In this document: in pieces, positions 1 to 8,417 of the stretch
Position numbering within the stretch: the stretch's first letter is position 1
How the letters are laid out: each line of letters starts with the position of its first letter
Assembly (NCBI RefSeq): GCF_900129705.1
Contig: NZ_FQWO01000003.1
Span: forward strand, 248,001 to 312,000
Reading direction: 5' to 3'
From: Flavobacterium granuli
GTDB taxonomy: Bacteria; Bacteroidota; Bacteroidia; Flavobacteriales; Flavobacteriaceae
DNA length: 64,000 bases
Program-made: the position numbers and the translations under genes
The notes under the pieces: generated by a model
Told to the model about the DNA's origin: nothing
What the model saw: only the letters and a program-made list of their open reading frames with translations
Database searches by the model: none

Positions 1-355
1 TTTCTGCTGCTGCTCTTTGCGGAGCAGCTTCTCTGGAAGGATTTACTCTGTTTTGAGAATTGTTTCTTTGTGGTTCTGTTCTTTGCGGAGCAGATTCTCT
101 AGAAGGATTCGCTCTGTTTTGTGAATAGTCTCTTTGTGTTTCTGCTCTTTGAGGAGCAGCTTCTCTGGAAGAGTTTACCCTGTTTTGTGAATAGTCTCTT
201 TGTGTCTCTGTTCTTTGAGGAGCAGCTTCTCTGGAAGGATTTACTCTGTTTTGAGAATAGTCTCTTTGTGTTTCTGTTCTTTGAGGAGCAGATTCTCTGG
301 AAGAGTTTACTCTATTTTGAGAATAGTCTCTTTGATTTTCTGTTCGCCTGTTTGC
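1..355. repeat. 66-bp tandem repeat inside a coding region
   Basis: A unit of 66 bp recurs in phase; equivalent bases fall at 46, 112, 178, 244 and 310, with a further partial copy at the window edge. On the minus strand each unit encodes 22 residues of the pattern SRE(A/S)APQR followed by (T/A)ETQRDYSQNR(V/A)N(S/P). Copies differ by a few substitutions. The period is a multiple of three, so copy number can change without breaking the frame. The repeat continues past the window start. Confidence 0.9.
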
Positions 356-1169
356 TGTCTCTCTGTTAGAATAAGTTCTGTTTCTAGAATAATCTGTATT
401 GTTTCTCGTGCTACTATATCTGGTAGTTCTTCTTTGATCTAGTTCATAACGATTGGCAATGTTGTTGTTTCTTCTTGAAAAGCTGTAGTCAGGACGTTGT
501 CTCTCGTAGCCATTAGATCGACGGGAACTGTATAAAATGGGCGCGCGATTACTTCTTCTATAGTTTACATAATTATAGTTGTTGTTTATGTTTAAAGAAA
601 TACTGATGTTAGATCTGTATCTGTAAACAGGATATGGATTCCATGCATAATAGTAAGATGGGTAGTAATTCCAATACCAGTTTGAAACATAGGGACGGTA
701 ATTGTAAGACCAAAAAGAAGCGTAAATTACAGGAGTTCTATAATATACGGGTTCGTATATATAATTAGAACCATACATGTATTCGTTTCCTACAATCTGG
801 ATCTGAATTCTGTTGTTGCGGTCTTTTTCTACTTCTATTGTCGCTACGTCTTGGTATACATCACGATCAAGAACAGATTGAACAATGATAACATGGGTGT
901 TTTTTTCTACCGTTTCGATAACACGAAGATAGTCTACTTCGTCGTCGTCATTCAAATCTAAATTTGAAATTTGGAGTTTTGGATCGTTTAGACGTCTCTC
1001 AAAATCTTGTAGATCTCTGGAATCTCCAAAAATATCGGCAACGGCTCTAAGATCTAAATTATCACTAATTTCATCGCTCATAGCATTTACTCTGGTGCTA
1101 TTTTGTGCTTGTGCCTGACTCGCAAAAATGGAGGTTACAAGGCTTAGGAATAGTATTTTAGTTTTCATA
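1..1169 (-). CDS. Secreted repeat-tail protein, partial, with apparent frameshift in the signal peptide
   Basis: The gene is read on the minus strand and runs off the window start, so its C-terminus is missing. The ATG at 1169 begins a good signal peptide (MKTKILFLSL...), but that frame hits TAG after 23 codons. The frame one base away continues the signal peptide (VTSIFASQAQAQ) into a long open body. The shift lies at about 1139-1144. The body has a conserved-looking N-terminal domain (about residues 25-130) with acidic DLNDDDEVDYLR and KNTHVIIVQSVLDRDVYQDVA. It is followed by a Tyr/Trp/Asn-rich stretch (SNWYWNYYPSYYYAW), then an Arg/Asn-rich segment, then a 22-residue tandem repeat rich in Q, R and S. 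The first in-frame ATG of the body would be near 1062-1064 (MSDEISDN), without a signal. I do not recognise a function; it looks exported. It may be a real frameshift (pseudogene), a sequencing error, or programmed slippage. Confidence 0.7.
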
Positions 1170-1284
1170 ATAGGTGTATTTAAGTATGATAATTTGGAAT
1201 ATCCAATTACTGTGCCAATAAATTTTAAGATCAAACGGTTTTCTTGTATTTAATTGTAAATTAGCCTCGAATAAATTGATAACA

Positions 1285-2349
1285 ATGAGAACTTTTTTTT
1301 TGCTATTTCTAACGGTGTTTTTTTTAAATTCTTGTAAAACAATTAGAAATGAAAACGAAAATAAGAATAAGACTATTTTTAAATCGGTTCAGATCGATAC
1401 GCTTTTTCAGGATAATATCAGTATTAGAGCTATCGCAATTGATGGAAATAAAATTTGGTATGCGGCAAATGGATCCCGATTTGGTTTTTATGATATGCAA
1501 AAGAAAATCAGAAATGAAAGGCGTATTGCAAATGATAGCTTGAAATTAGAGTTTAGGAGTATTGTTCAAACGCCTAAAAATATTTTTATGTTAAGTGTCG
1601 CTAATCCGGCTTTGTTGTATAAAGTGTCTAAGAAGAATTGGGCTACAACTCTAGTATATCAGGAGAATAATGAAAAAGTATTTTATGATAGTATGCAATT
1701 TTGGAATGAAAAAGAAGGGATTGCTATAGGCGATCCAGTTGAAGATTGTTTGTCAATAATTATTACAAGAGACGGCGGGAATACTTGGAATAAAATCCCG
1801 TCCAGTAAGCTTCCCGAAATTATTGAAGGTGAGGCGGCTTTTGCGGCAAGTAATACTAATATCGTGATAAAAGGAAATAATGTTTGGATTGTTTCTGGTG
1901 GAAAAAAATCGAGAGTTTTTCATTCTGCTGATAAAGGGAATAACTGGGACGTATTTGCAACTCCTATAATACAAGGAAAAACGATGACCGGAATTTTTAC
2001 CGCCGATTTTTATGATTCCAAAAATGGATTTGTGGCGGGAGGAGATTATGAATTACCAAATCAAAATTTTGGCAACAAAGCCATTACTTCAGATGGAGGA
2101 AAAACATGGAAATTGATCGCAGAAAATGAGGGCTTTGGCTATGCTTCCTGTGTGCAATATATTCCCGGTAGCGATGGGAAATCATTAGTAAGTGTAGGAG
2201 CCAGTGGACTTTATTATTCCTATGATGGTGGAAAATCTTGGAAACAATTAGCTGTTGATCCCAATATTTTTACAATTCGATTTATAAACAATCATACCGC
2301 AATTGCCGCTGGGAAAGATAAAATGATTCGAATTCAGTTTTTTAAATAA
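1285..2349 (+). CDS. BNR/YCF48-type beta-propeller lipoprotein
   Basis: A secreted lipoprotein of 354 residues. A TTG nine bases upstream is also open, but ATG 1285 gives a clean signal peptide ending in the lipobox LNSC (Cys near residue 17). The body has several sialidase/BNR-like blades with Asp-x-Gly-x-x-W turns, for example DGGNTWNKI, DKGNNWDVF, DGGKTWKLI and DGGKSWKQL. This is the pattern of YCF48-like and 'oxidoreductase'-labelled propellers in Flavobacteria. Catalytic sialidase residues are not evident, so a binding or scaffold role is more likely. It is transcribed alone, with a hairpin terminator right after the stop, and is divergent from the repeat-tail gene. Confidence 0.75.
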   Translation: MRTFFLLFLTVFFLNSCKTIRNENENKNKTIFKSVQIDTLFQDNISIRAIAIDGNKIWYAANGSRFGFYDMQKKIRNERRIANDSLKLEFRSIVQTPKNIFMLSVANPALLYKVSKKNWATTLVYQENNEKVFYDSMQFWNEKEGIAIGDPVEDCLSIIITRDGGNTWNKIPSSKLPEIIEGEAAFAASNTNIVIKGNNVWIVSGGKKSRVFHSADKGNNWDVFATPIIQGKTMTGIFTADFYDSKNGFVAGGDYELPNQNFGNKAITSDGGKTWKLIAENEGFGYASCVQYIPGSDGKSLVSVGASGLYYSYDGGKSWKQLAVDPNIFTIRFINNHTAIAAGKDKMIRIQFFK

Positions 2350-2350
2350 A

Positions 2351-2387
2351 AAGCCCAACACCATACGTTGTATTGGGCTGGGCTTTT
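2351..2387 (+). terminator. Rho-independent terminator after the BNR lipoprotein
   Basis: Arms AGCCCAA and TTGGGCT form a hairpin, followed by GGGC and a run of five T. It sits two bases after the stop at 2349, between convergent genes. Confidence 0.75.
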
Positions 2388-2406
2388 TAGGTATTTTGAA
2401 TAATAA

Positions 2407-2868
2407 TTACTCTTTTTTGGTAGTTCGGTTTCTGTATTGATGTAACAATTTTCGATTAAAATCTTCTTCAGCTTTTTTTAGTTTTAGAATTTTTACCGCA
2501 GATAGAACAGGTTTTATATCCCGCATGAATTTTTTTCGCAATAAAAATAATTCTTCATCCGTACTTTCTATTTGCGTTAATAACAATCGGGCATCCTTAT
2601 CGCTCATACTGTTTAGGGCATCATCGCCCATTTGGCTCATGTAAGCTCTCATTTTTTGATGTCTTATCTCAAATTGCTTATCGTCAAAACGATTGTAAAT
2701 AGGCCAAAACCTTTCAGACTCAGTAGTAGTCATTTCTAGTTCAGTGGTTAAAAAAGCTATTTTCAAGGCTCTAACCTGTTCTTTCTTTTCTTTCATTCTT
2801 TCGCTTTGAGCATAAAAATTAAAGGAAGTCAATAGTAAGAGTATGGGCAGAATTTTTTTAAAGTTCAT
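2407..2868 (-). CDS. Periplasmic 'sensor of ECF sigma factor' protein, Spy/CpxP-like
   Basis: A protein of 153 residues with a signal peptide (MNFKKILPILLLLTSFNFYAQ), then a charged, mainly helical body. The body carries FLTTELEMTTTESERFWPIYNRF, here given as FLTTELEMTT and SERFWPIYNRF, which resembles the LTxxQ/Spy-CpxP type of periplasmic helical hairpin. In Flavobacterium this family is usually annotated as the sensor that accompanies an ECF sigma factor. It is the last gene of a three-gene set (sigma, anti-sigma, this protein), 55 bp after the anti-sigma gene. The role as envelope-stress sensor is inferred from context. Confidence 0.7.
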   Translation of the reverse strand: MNFKKILPILLLLTSFNFYAQSERMKEKKEQVRALKIAFLTTELEMTTTESERFWPIYNRFDDKQFEIRHQKMRAYMSQMGDDALNSMSDKDARLLLTQIESTDEELFLLRKKFMRDIKPVLSAVKILKLKKAEEDFNRKLLHQYRNRTTKKE

Positions 2869-2923
2869 TTTTAATTGTATTTATTGTTTTAGATTCAAAG
2901 TAAAAAAAATACTTTGTTGCGAT

Positions 2924-3337
2924 TTATTCTAATATAAGTTGCTCTAGATTAGCATTAGTGGCTAGAATATCTTCAATGGTTTTGTCTTCTAGTGCAACTG
3001 TTGCTTGCATATTGTTTATGTCTTCAGTATCCAAAGCATTGATCAAATCATATTGATTCATGTTCGATTGATAGCTTAAGTAATTTTCGATAGTAGTTGC
3101 GTCTAATTCTTTGGAAGTTCTTAAAGAACGATTGATTTGAGGAATTAAAAGCGCAATAACTAAAACTGCAGCTACCATCATTAGTATTCTTTTTCTTTTT
3201 TGAAAAAACGAAATTACCTTTGGTTCTTCTTCAGGTAATTGTAGCATCATTCTTTCTGAAAAATTTTCAAAATAATGGTTTGGAGTGCTAAATCCAGATT
3301 CAATTTTGGGCTCGTTTTCTAATTTAAATGTTTTCAT
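2924..3337 (-). CDS. Probable anti-sigma factor, single membrane segment
   Basis: A protein of 137 residues. The N-terminal 45 residues are cytoplasmic and acidic (FSTPNHYFENFSERMM). One transmembrane helix follows (about residues 50-68, ILMMVAAVLVIALLIP), then a short periplasmic tail with repeated acidic residues. The layout and the position directly after an ECF sigma gene (33 bp gap) match small Bacteroidota anti-sigma factors. It has no recognisable zinc-binding HxxxCxxC motif, so it belongs to the atypical group. Confidence 0.7.
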   Translation of the reverse strand: MKTFKLENEPKIESGFSTPNHYFENFSERMMLQLPEEEPKVISFFQKRKRILMMVAAVLVIALLIPQINRSLRTSKELDATTIENYLSYQSNMNQYDLINALDTEDINNMQATVALEDKTIEDILATNANLEQLILE

Positions 3338-3370
3338 AACGTATGTTAGACTTAATTATGGACAAAAGGT

Positions 3371-3946
3371 TTAATCTGCCGTTACAAAGGCTTCTATTTT
3401 TTTTACGGCAATATGGTAAGATGCTTTCAAGGCTCCCACTGAGGTTCCAAGAATTTCTGATATTTCCTCATACTTCAGCTCTTCAAAATATTTCATTTTA
3501 AAGATCAGCTGTTGTTTTTCGGGCAGGGCTATAATTGCTTTGTGCAATTTTATTTGAATTTCATTTCCGTCAAAATACGGATCTGATTTTAGATTATCGA
3601 TGGCTTTGTTCTGCAATGTCTCGGATGAAATTCCGTTTTTTTTGGCTTTTTGATTTAAAAAGCTCAGAGCTTCATTTGTGGCAATGCGATACATCCAAGA
3701 GAATAATTTACTTTCTCCTTTAAAGTTTTTTAGATGTTGGAATACCTTGATAAAGGTATTTTGCAAGACATCATCAGTATCATCGTGGTTCAAGACAATG
3801 TTACGAATGTGATTGTAGAGTGGTTTTTGATAGGTAAACAAGAGCTTTTGAAACGCTTCATTTTGCGTTTTTGGATTTAATAACAGTTGAATAAATTCTT
3901 CTTCTGGCAAAGCTACTATTTTGTAATTAGAATGGAATTCTTTCAA
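3371..3946 (-). CDS. ECF-type RNA polymerase sigma factor
   Basis: A sigma-70 family protein of 191 residues. Region 2 contains DDTDDVLQNTFIKVFQHL and the -10 recognition helix SKLFSWMYRIATNEALSFL. Region 4 contains LPEKQQLIFKMKYFEELKY followed by the helix-turn-helix EISEILGTSVGALKASYH. It is the first of three co-directional genes with an anti-sigma and a periplasmic partner, which suggests control by an envelope signal. The start ATG at 3946 lies 27 bases beyond the stop of the upstream SRPBCC gene, so all four genes may be co-transcribed. Confidence 0.92.
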   Translation of the reverse strand: MKEFHSNYKIVALPEEEFIQLLLNPKTQNEAFQKLLFTYQKPLYNHIRNIVLNHDDTDDVLQNTFIKVFQHLKNFKGESKLFSWMYRIATNEALSFLNQKAKKNGISSETLQNKAIDNLKSDPYFDGNEIQIKLHKAIIALPEKQQLIFKMKYFEELKYEEISEILGTSVGALKASYHIAVKKIEAFVTAD

Positions 3947-3973
3947 TAGGTTTAATCCAAGCTTTAAAAAGAA

Positions 3974-5173
3974 TTAAAATTCGGATTGTCCTTCTTCTTT
4001 AATTTTTGGGGTTGCTACTTTTTTAGGTTCACTACTTTTTAGAACCGGTTTGTTCTTTTTTACAGCTTCCACTGAGTTTGGATCAGTAGTCGTTGGGTCT
4101 TCGTTGATTTCGTTGTATGCTGGAACGACTTGGTTTGCAGCTTTTATTGGGATTATTTTAGGTATTATTGGTATAAAAATTTCAGTAAGCCATTCAGAAG
4201 GTTTCTTTGTGTCGTCTTTGCCATTGGTATAAATTTCAAGGTGCGAAAACAAAGGATTGCGATTAATTTGGTTCTTTTGAATATAATCAACAGATTTGTT
4301 TAGGGCTTTTTTTAGATGCGAATAATCGCCGCTAAGAGTGGTTTTGACCGCTTCAAAGGCTTCTAGTTTTCCAGATTCAATGTCACTTCCTGCAGTAATG
4401 AAAATTTCACTTTGAATAGGGACACCTATAGAGATTTTTGCCAATCCTTTTTGGGGATCATAAGTATGGTAAAGGATAAAAGGTTTTCCTGCCATTGCGA
4501 TATTGTTGTCCTTGCAAAAATCAGTGATTTTAGGAATGACAATTTTAAAATTCTTGTTGATTTTGGCTATTTCACTGGTGAAAGTTTGACATAAATAGAA
4601 ACTTAATGGTTTTGTAACTATTCCGTTTTCTTTTATAGCAAAGGTATTTATTTCATAAACGAGCGCCTTGTCTAAATTGATGAGTGTTTTTTCATAAATA
4701 GTACCAATAACTTTATCAGCTCCGCCATTTAAAGCGGTATATACTTTTAGGAAAAAGCTCATTTTTCCTTTTGTTTTCCAAGTTACTTTTGTACCGCCTA
4801 GGGTGTCTTTAAATGTCCAGTTGATTGAAGAAGTGGTTCCTTCGGAATCCATTTTTTGTGAAATATCTTCGTTTTCTTTCACATTAAGGGTGCGAATTTC
4901 ACCGTTGCTTTCTTTGCCTTCCCAAGAGAAGGAAGCTCCTTTTCCAATCGTGTTTTCGGAATAATTTATTTTTGCTTCAGGGTCTTCGGTTGTCCAGGAA
5001 ATGAAGTCTGCCCAGTTTCTATAATCATTTACGTAATTGAATACAGCAGATTTAGGAGAATTTATAATTTTACTTCTTTCGATTGTATAATCTCCTTTTT
5101 GGGTAGCAATAAAGATGGTTAGTGCTACTAAACTTAATAATAGTAAAAGAAATATATATTTTAAAATCCTCAT
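3974..5173 (-). CDS. SRPBCC domain fused to a GyrI-like effector-binding domain
   Basis: A protein of 399 residues. It starts with a membrane helix (IFLLLLLSLVALTIFIA). A START/SRPBCC (polyketide cyclase-like) domain spans about residues 28-170 (IINSPKSAVFNYVNDYRNW). A GyrI/AraC effector-binding-like domain spans about 175-335 (KPFILYHTYDPQKG, KTTLSGDYSHLKKAL, WLTEIFIPI). A disordered Pro/Lys/Thr tail ends it. Both domains bind hydrophobic or small ligands in other proteins. Here they are anchored to the membrane, probably on the periplasmic face. It lies directly upstream of the ECF sigma operon. Ligand and role are unknown. Confidence 0.75.
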   Translation of the reverse strand: MRILKYIFLLLLLSLVALTIFIATQKGDYTIERSKIINSPKSAVFNYVNDYRNWADFISWTTEDPEAKINYSENTIGKGASFSWEGKESNGEIRTLNVKENEDISQKMDSEGTTSSINWTFKDTLGGTKVTWKTKGKMSFFLKVYTALNGGADKVIGTIYEKTLINLDKALVYEINTFAIKENGIVTKPLSFYLCQTFTSEIAKINKNFKIVIPKITDFCKDNNIAMAGKPFILYHTYDPQKGLAKISIGVPIQSEIFITAGSDIESGKLEAFEAVKTTLSGDYSHLKKALNKSVDYIQKNQINRNPLFSHLEIYTNGKDDTKKPSEWLTEIFIPIIPKIIPIKAANQVVPAYNEINEDPTTTDPNSVEAVKKNKPVLKSSEPKKVATPKIKEEGQSEF

Positions 5174-5498
5174 AATGCATTCGTTATTTTCTGTCGTAAA
5201 GTTAGAATTTTTATTAATATGTAAGACGAATCATAAAAAAATATGCTAAAGTTTGCGCTGCCTCATCGAAGGTCAGATTCTGGAAAATAATTGCTAGAAG
5301 CAATAGTAATGGAAACTTCTGCTATTGTATGATTTAGAATGAAAGTAATAAAAAAAAACAATTGGAGCTATAATTGTTTGAATTATAGCTTTTAAGATAA
5401 TGTCGATGTTTTCATTTTAGCTTTTTTTGAATCAAAAAAAAGACAATTTGTAGCTGTTTTTAAATGAATGTTAAATTCTTTGCTGTGGAATAAAAAAA
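5174..5498. other. Intergenic stretch with one hairpin
   Basis: 325 bases without a credible gene. It holds the upstream region of the SRPBCC gene and, at 5366-5390, a perfect 10-bp hairpin (described separately). A weaker pair of arms (AGCAATAG and CTATTGT) lies near 5300-5330. I see no RNA gene. Confidence 0.6.
5354..5390 (-). terminator. Hairpin terminator downstream of the small membrane protein
   Basis: AGCTATAATT and AATTATAGCT pair perfectly around GTTTG at 5366-5390. Read on the minus strand it is followed by CCAATTG and a run of nine T, which suits termination of the gene ending at 5499. Confidence 0.55.
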
Positions 5499-5687
5499 CT
5501 AGCGTTTGAAAAATATTTTTATCAAAAATAAAATTCCGATAAAAATAATGAAACCTAGCAGTACTTTTTGGTTTCCTTTGTAGAAAACTCGGTGTATTTT
5601 GATGTCCTTACGGTAAGAAAAAATGATTGCGATAACAAAAGCAACAAAAAAACAGAGTGCAAATATCAATTGTCCTTGGCTAAACAT
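5499..5687 (-). CDS. Small two-helix membrane protein
   Basis: A protein of 62 residues with two hydrophobic helices (LIFALCFFVAFVIAIIF and VLLGFIIFIGILFLIKIFF). They are separated by a basic loop (SYRKDIKIHRVFYKGNQK) and followed by a basic end. I do not recognise the family. It is divergent from the MazG-like gene, and the two starts are about 80 bp apart. Confidence 0.6.
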   Translation of the reverse strand: MFSQGQLIFALCFFVAFVIAIIFSYRKDIKIHRVFYKGNQKVLLGFIIFIGILFLIKIFFKR

Positions 5688-5766
5688 AGTCTAATTTTTT
5701 TTACAAAAATAGTCAATTGTTTAAGAATAGTTACTAATTTGCCTTTTCATTTAACAAATAATAATC

Positions 5767-6153
5767 ATGCAAAAACAAATCGATTCAGTTAAGGAATTTC
5801 ATACTGCATTTAAAATAGGACATAGTGAAACCCCAATTGCTGATTTGGGTGCAACTAAAAAGACCCTTCGTTATCATTTGATGAAAGAAGAAAACGAGGA
5901 GTATCTAGAAGCAGTACAAAACAATGATTTAGTCGAAATTGCCGATGCTTTGGGTGATATGATGTACATCCTTTGCGGAACTATTATTGAACATGGATTA
6001 CAGCATAAAATTGAAGCTGTTTTTGATGAAATTCAACGCAGTAATATGAGTAAGCTCGGAGAAGACGGCAATCCCATATATCGTGAGGATGGTAAAGTGA
6101 TGAAAGGACCTAATTATTTTAAACCTGATTTTTCAAAGATATTAGAGTTGTAG
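5767..6153 (+). CDS. MazG-like nucleoside triphosphate pyrophosphohydrolase
   Basis: An all-alpha NTP pyrophosphohydrolase of 128 residues. Magnesium-binding acidic motifs are visible: EENEEYLEA (about residues 40-48) and EIADALGDMMY (about 58-68). These match the E-x-x-E ... E-x-x-D pattern of MazG/dimeric dUTPase-like folds. Such enzymes hydrolyse (d)NTPs to monophosphates and pyrophosphate, as house-cleaning. The length fits single-domain family members. It is a single gene with a symmetrical terminator shared with ilvE. Substrate is not predictable from sequence. Confidence 0.8.
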   Translation: MQKQIDSVKEFHTAFKIGHSETPIADLGATKKTLRYHLMKEENEEYLEAVQNNDLVEIADALGDMMYILCGTIIEHGLQHKIEAVFDEIQRSNMSKLGEDGNPIYREDGKVMKGPNYFKPDFSKILEL

Positions 6154-6171
6154 ATTTCTTTTAAATTTAAA

Positions 6172-6205
6172 AAAAAAATCCCATTCGTGACAAATGGGAT
6201 TTTTA
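6172..6205. terminator. Bidirectional terminator between convergent genes
   Basis: ATCCCATT and AATGGGAT around a short loop, with A-runs before and T-runs after, so it works in both directions. It lies between the MazG-like gene and ilvE. Confidence 0.85.
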
Positions 6206-6226
6206 AAGGAATATATAATTAGTAAG

Positions 6227-7294
6227 TTATATTTTAACAGTCCAGCCAAAAGTATCTTCGGCTAATTTATTTTGAATATTTGTTAACTTGTCTTTAAGTT
6301 GTGTTGCCATTGCATTTTCTATTTTTGGCAATTCATGGTAAGTCTCTTTGTATGAAAAACCAGAAATTGGGCTTATAACCGCAGCTGTTCCTGCACCAAA
6401 GATTTCTTTCAAACTTCCATTTTCAGCAGCTTCAACTAATTCAGATACTAGAACTGAACGAACTTCCACATTGATACCTTCGCTTTTTGCTAAGTCGATA
6501 AGCGTTTTTCTGGTCACACCGTCAAGAATTCTCTCGCTGGTAGGAGCAGTAAGTAAAGTGTCGTTAATTCTAAAGAAAACGTTCATTGTTCCCGCTTCTT
6601 CCAGTTTTGTATGAGTTGCATCATCAGTCCAAATTACCTGTTGGAAACCTTCTTTATTAGCTAATGTAGTTGGATAAAATTGAGCGGCATAATTACCTGC
6701 GGCTTTTGCGGCTCCAATTCCTCCATTTGCGGCTCTACTAAAGTGTTCAGCGATCACTACTTTTACATCTCCAGAATAATAAGAAGTTACTGGAGATAAG
6801 ATAATCATGAATTTATAATCATCAGACGGATTTGCAATTACACCGGTACCGGTAGCAATCATAAAGGGTCTGATGTACATGGCATTTCCTTTTCCTTTTT
6901 TTACCCATTCCTGATCAATTTTCAATAATTGACTCAATCCATCCATAAATACATTTTCCGGAACTTCAGGCATAGCCATTCTCACTGCTGATTTATTGAA
7001 GCGATTGTAGTTTTCATCTGGTCTGAAAAGCCAAATGTCGCTATTGTCATCTTTGTAAGCTTTCATACCTTCAAAAATGGCTTGACCATAATGAAAAACT
7101 CTCATTGACGGATCGGCTAAGAAAGGAGCATATGGTTTGATGACCGGCGTTTGCCACTCTCCATTGGTGAAATCACATTCTAACATATGGTCTGTAAATA
7201 CTGCTCCAAAGCTTAATTTTTCAAAATCTACTTCATTTATTTTTGAAGTAGCTGCTTTAGTAATGTCAATTTTGTTGGTTTGAGTTGCACTCAT
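6227..7294 (-). CDS. ilvE: Branched-chain amino acid aminotransferase (type II)
   Basis: A PLP enzyme of 355 residues, fold type IV. It interconverts leucine, isoleucine and valine with their 2-oxo acids, using glutamate/2-oxoglutarate. Visible motifs are FHYGQAIFEGMKAYK, the PLP-lysine region AAKAAGNYAAQFYP, and the cofactor-binding EAGTMNVFFRI. The C-terminal part has LKEIFGAGTAAVISPI. Length and motifs fit the longer eukaryote-like BCAT2 type usual in Bacteroidota. It is transcribed alone and divergent from mnmD. Confidence 0.93.
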   Translation of the reverse strand: MSATQTNKIDITKAATSKINEVDFEKLSFGAVFTDHMLECDFTNGEWQTPVIKPYAPFLADPSMRVFHYGQAIFEGMKAYKDDNSDIWLFRPDENYNRFNKSAVRMAMPEVPENVFMDGLSQLLKIDQEWVKKGKGNAMYIRPFMIATGTGVIANPSDDYKFMIILSPVTSYYSGDVKVVIAEHFSRAANGGIGAAKAAGNYAAQFYPTTLANKEGFQQVIWTDDATHTKLEEAGTMNVFFRINDTLLTAPTSERILDGVTRKTLIDLAKSEGINVEVRSVLVSELVEAAENGSLKEIFGAGTAAVISPISGFSYKETYHELPKIENAMATQLKDKLTNIQNKLAEDTFGWTVKI

Positions 7295-7594
7295 AATTAG
7301 GTATTGTTTTTACTTTTTTTGGATTAGAAAAAAAACTAAATAATCATTTATTTTATCAAATGAAGTTTAATTGATGCAAAATTAAATAAAAACTTATTCA
7401 ATCTTTGATAAAACAACATTAATTGTTGTCTTTAAACATCTTTTATTTATATATTAAAAAATGGATCAAATCGAGATATTTTCTATAGGATGTGTAATAA
7501 ATTAGAGTTGTTTTTAAATTAATTATATGTTTTTTTGTCTAATTTTGACAACTTGAAATTAATCTGATTCCTAAATACCCTCAAAATAAGCATT
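7295..7594. other. Divergent promoter region ilvE / mnmD
   Basis: 300 AT-rich bases without a gene. Two good -7 matches are present: minus-strand TAATTTTG at 7377-7384 facing ilvE, and plus-strand TAATTTTG at 7540-7547 facing mnmD. Neither has a clear TTTG at the usual distance. No attenuator or T-box-like structure is evident. Confidence 0.5.
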
Positions 7595-8260
7595 TTGCAA
7601 AGAGAAATTATACAAACTCATGATGGTTCGACCACAATTCACATAAAAGAATGGGACGAATGCTATCATTCTAAACATGGTGCGATTCAAGAAGCGCAGC
7701 ATGTTTTTATCAAAAACGGACTTTCCTTATTTCAAAATAAAGAGGTTTCTATCTTGGAAATCGGATTTGGAACGGGATTAAACGCATTCATCACTTTTTT
7801 GGAAGCAAGGAAGATGAACCAATCCATTAATTATGTTGGGGTAGAAGCCTATCCAATTTCGGCAGAAGAATTAGGTTCAATGAATTATGTCGAAGAATTG
7901 GGAGCCAAAGCTGAGGCAGCAGTTTTCGAAAAAATGCACAAATGCAATTGGGATGAAAAAGTAGATTTGAGTAATCATTTTTCTGTAACCAAAAGAAAGC
8001 AATTTTTTGCAGAAATTAATGACTTAGATACGTTTGATCTGATTTATTTTGATGCTTTTGGCTATCGCGTACAGCCCGAGTTATGGAGCACTGCTATTTT
8101 TTCTAAAATGTTTGCTGCCTTAAAGGATAAAGGAGTTCTGGTTACTTATGCAGCTAGAGGTGTGATTAAAAGAAGTATGATTGAGGCGGGTTTCACAGTT
8201 GAAAAAATGGCTGGACCACCGGGAAAAAGGGAAATGTTTCGGGCTACAAAATCTATTTGA
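7595..8260 (+). CDS. mnmD: tRNA 5-methylaminomethyl-2-thiouridine methyltransferase, MnmD type
   Basis: A SAM-dependent methyltransferase of 221 residues, equivalent to the N-terminal half of E. coli MnmC. It performs the last methylation of U34 in some tRNAs. Motif I is EIGFGTGLNAF (about residues 51-61). The catalytic/acidic region is FDLIYFDAFGYRVQPELW, near 150. There is no MnmC-type oxidase half, as is normal in Bacteroidota. Homologues begin 'MKREI...', which here matches TTG at 7595. The frame has no ATG upstream before a stop at 7565, so a TTG (or ATT at 7592) start seems to be used. Confidence 0.85.
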   Translation: MQREIIQTHDGSTTIHIKEWDECYHSKHGAIQEAQHVFIKNGLSLFQNKEVSILEIGFGTGLNAFITFLEARKMNQSINYVGVEAYPISAEELGSMNYVEELGAKAEAAVFEKMHKCNWDEKVDLSNHFSVTKRKQFFAEINDLDTFDLIYFDAFGYRVQPELWSTAIFSKMFAALKDKGVLVTYAARGVIKRSMIEAGFTVEKMAGPPGKREMFRATKSI

Positions 8261-8417
8261 TTTAATATTAGGATGTTATAAGGTTTAAAGTGAAAATCGT
8301 CTTTTTTGTATGAAATATAATTCATAATTGAACGTTAAATATGTATTAGTATGTTGTAAAAGATGTATTTTTACAGAAAGTTTAAATAAAATACTAACCT
8401 AAATCTCTTATTTTATT

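Noticed and set aside
1..355. CRISPR-like array
   Set aside because: The repeat has no unique spacers; it is a contiguous 66-bp coding repeat.
121..442. Two plus-strand open frames of 80-82 codons rich in F, L, C and S
   Set aside because: They are the antisense reading of the 66-bp repeat coding on the minus strand.
7595..8260. Truncated MnmC
   Set aside because: The methyltransferase alone is the normal form in this phylum, so it is not a broken fusion.
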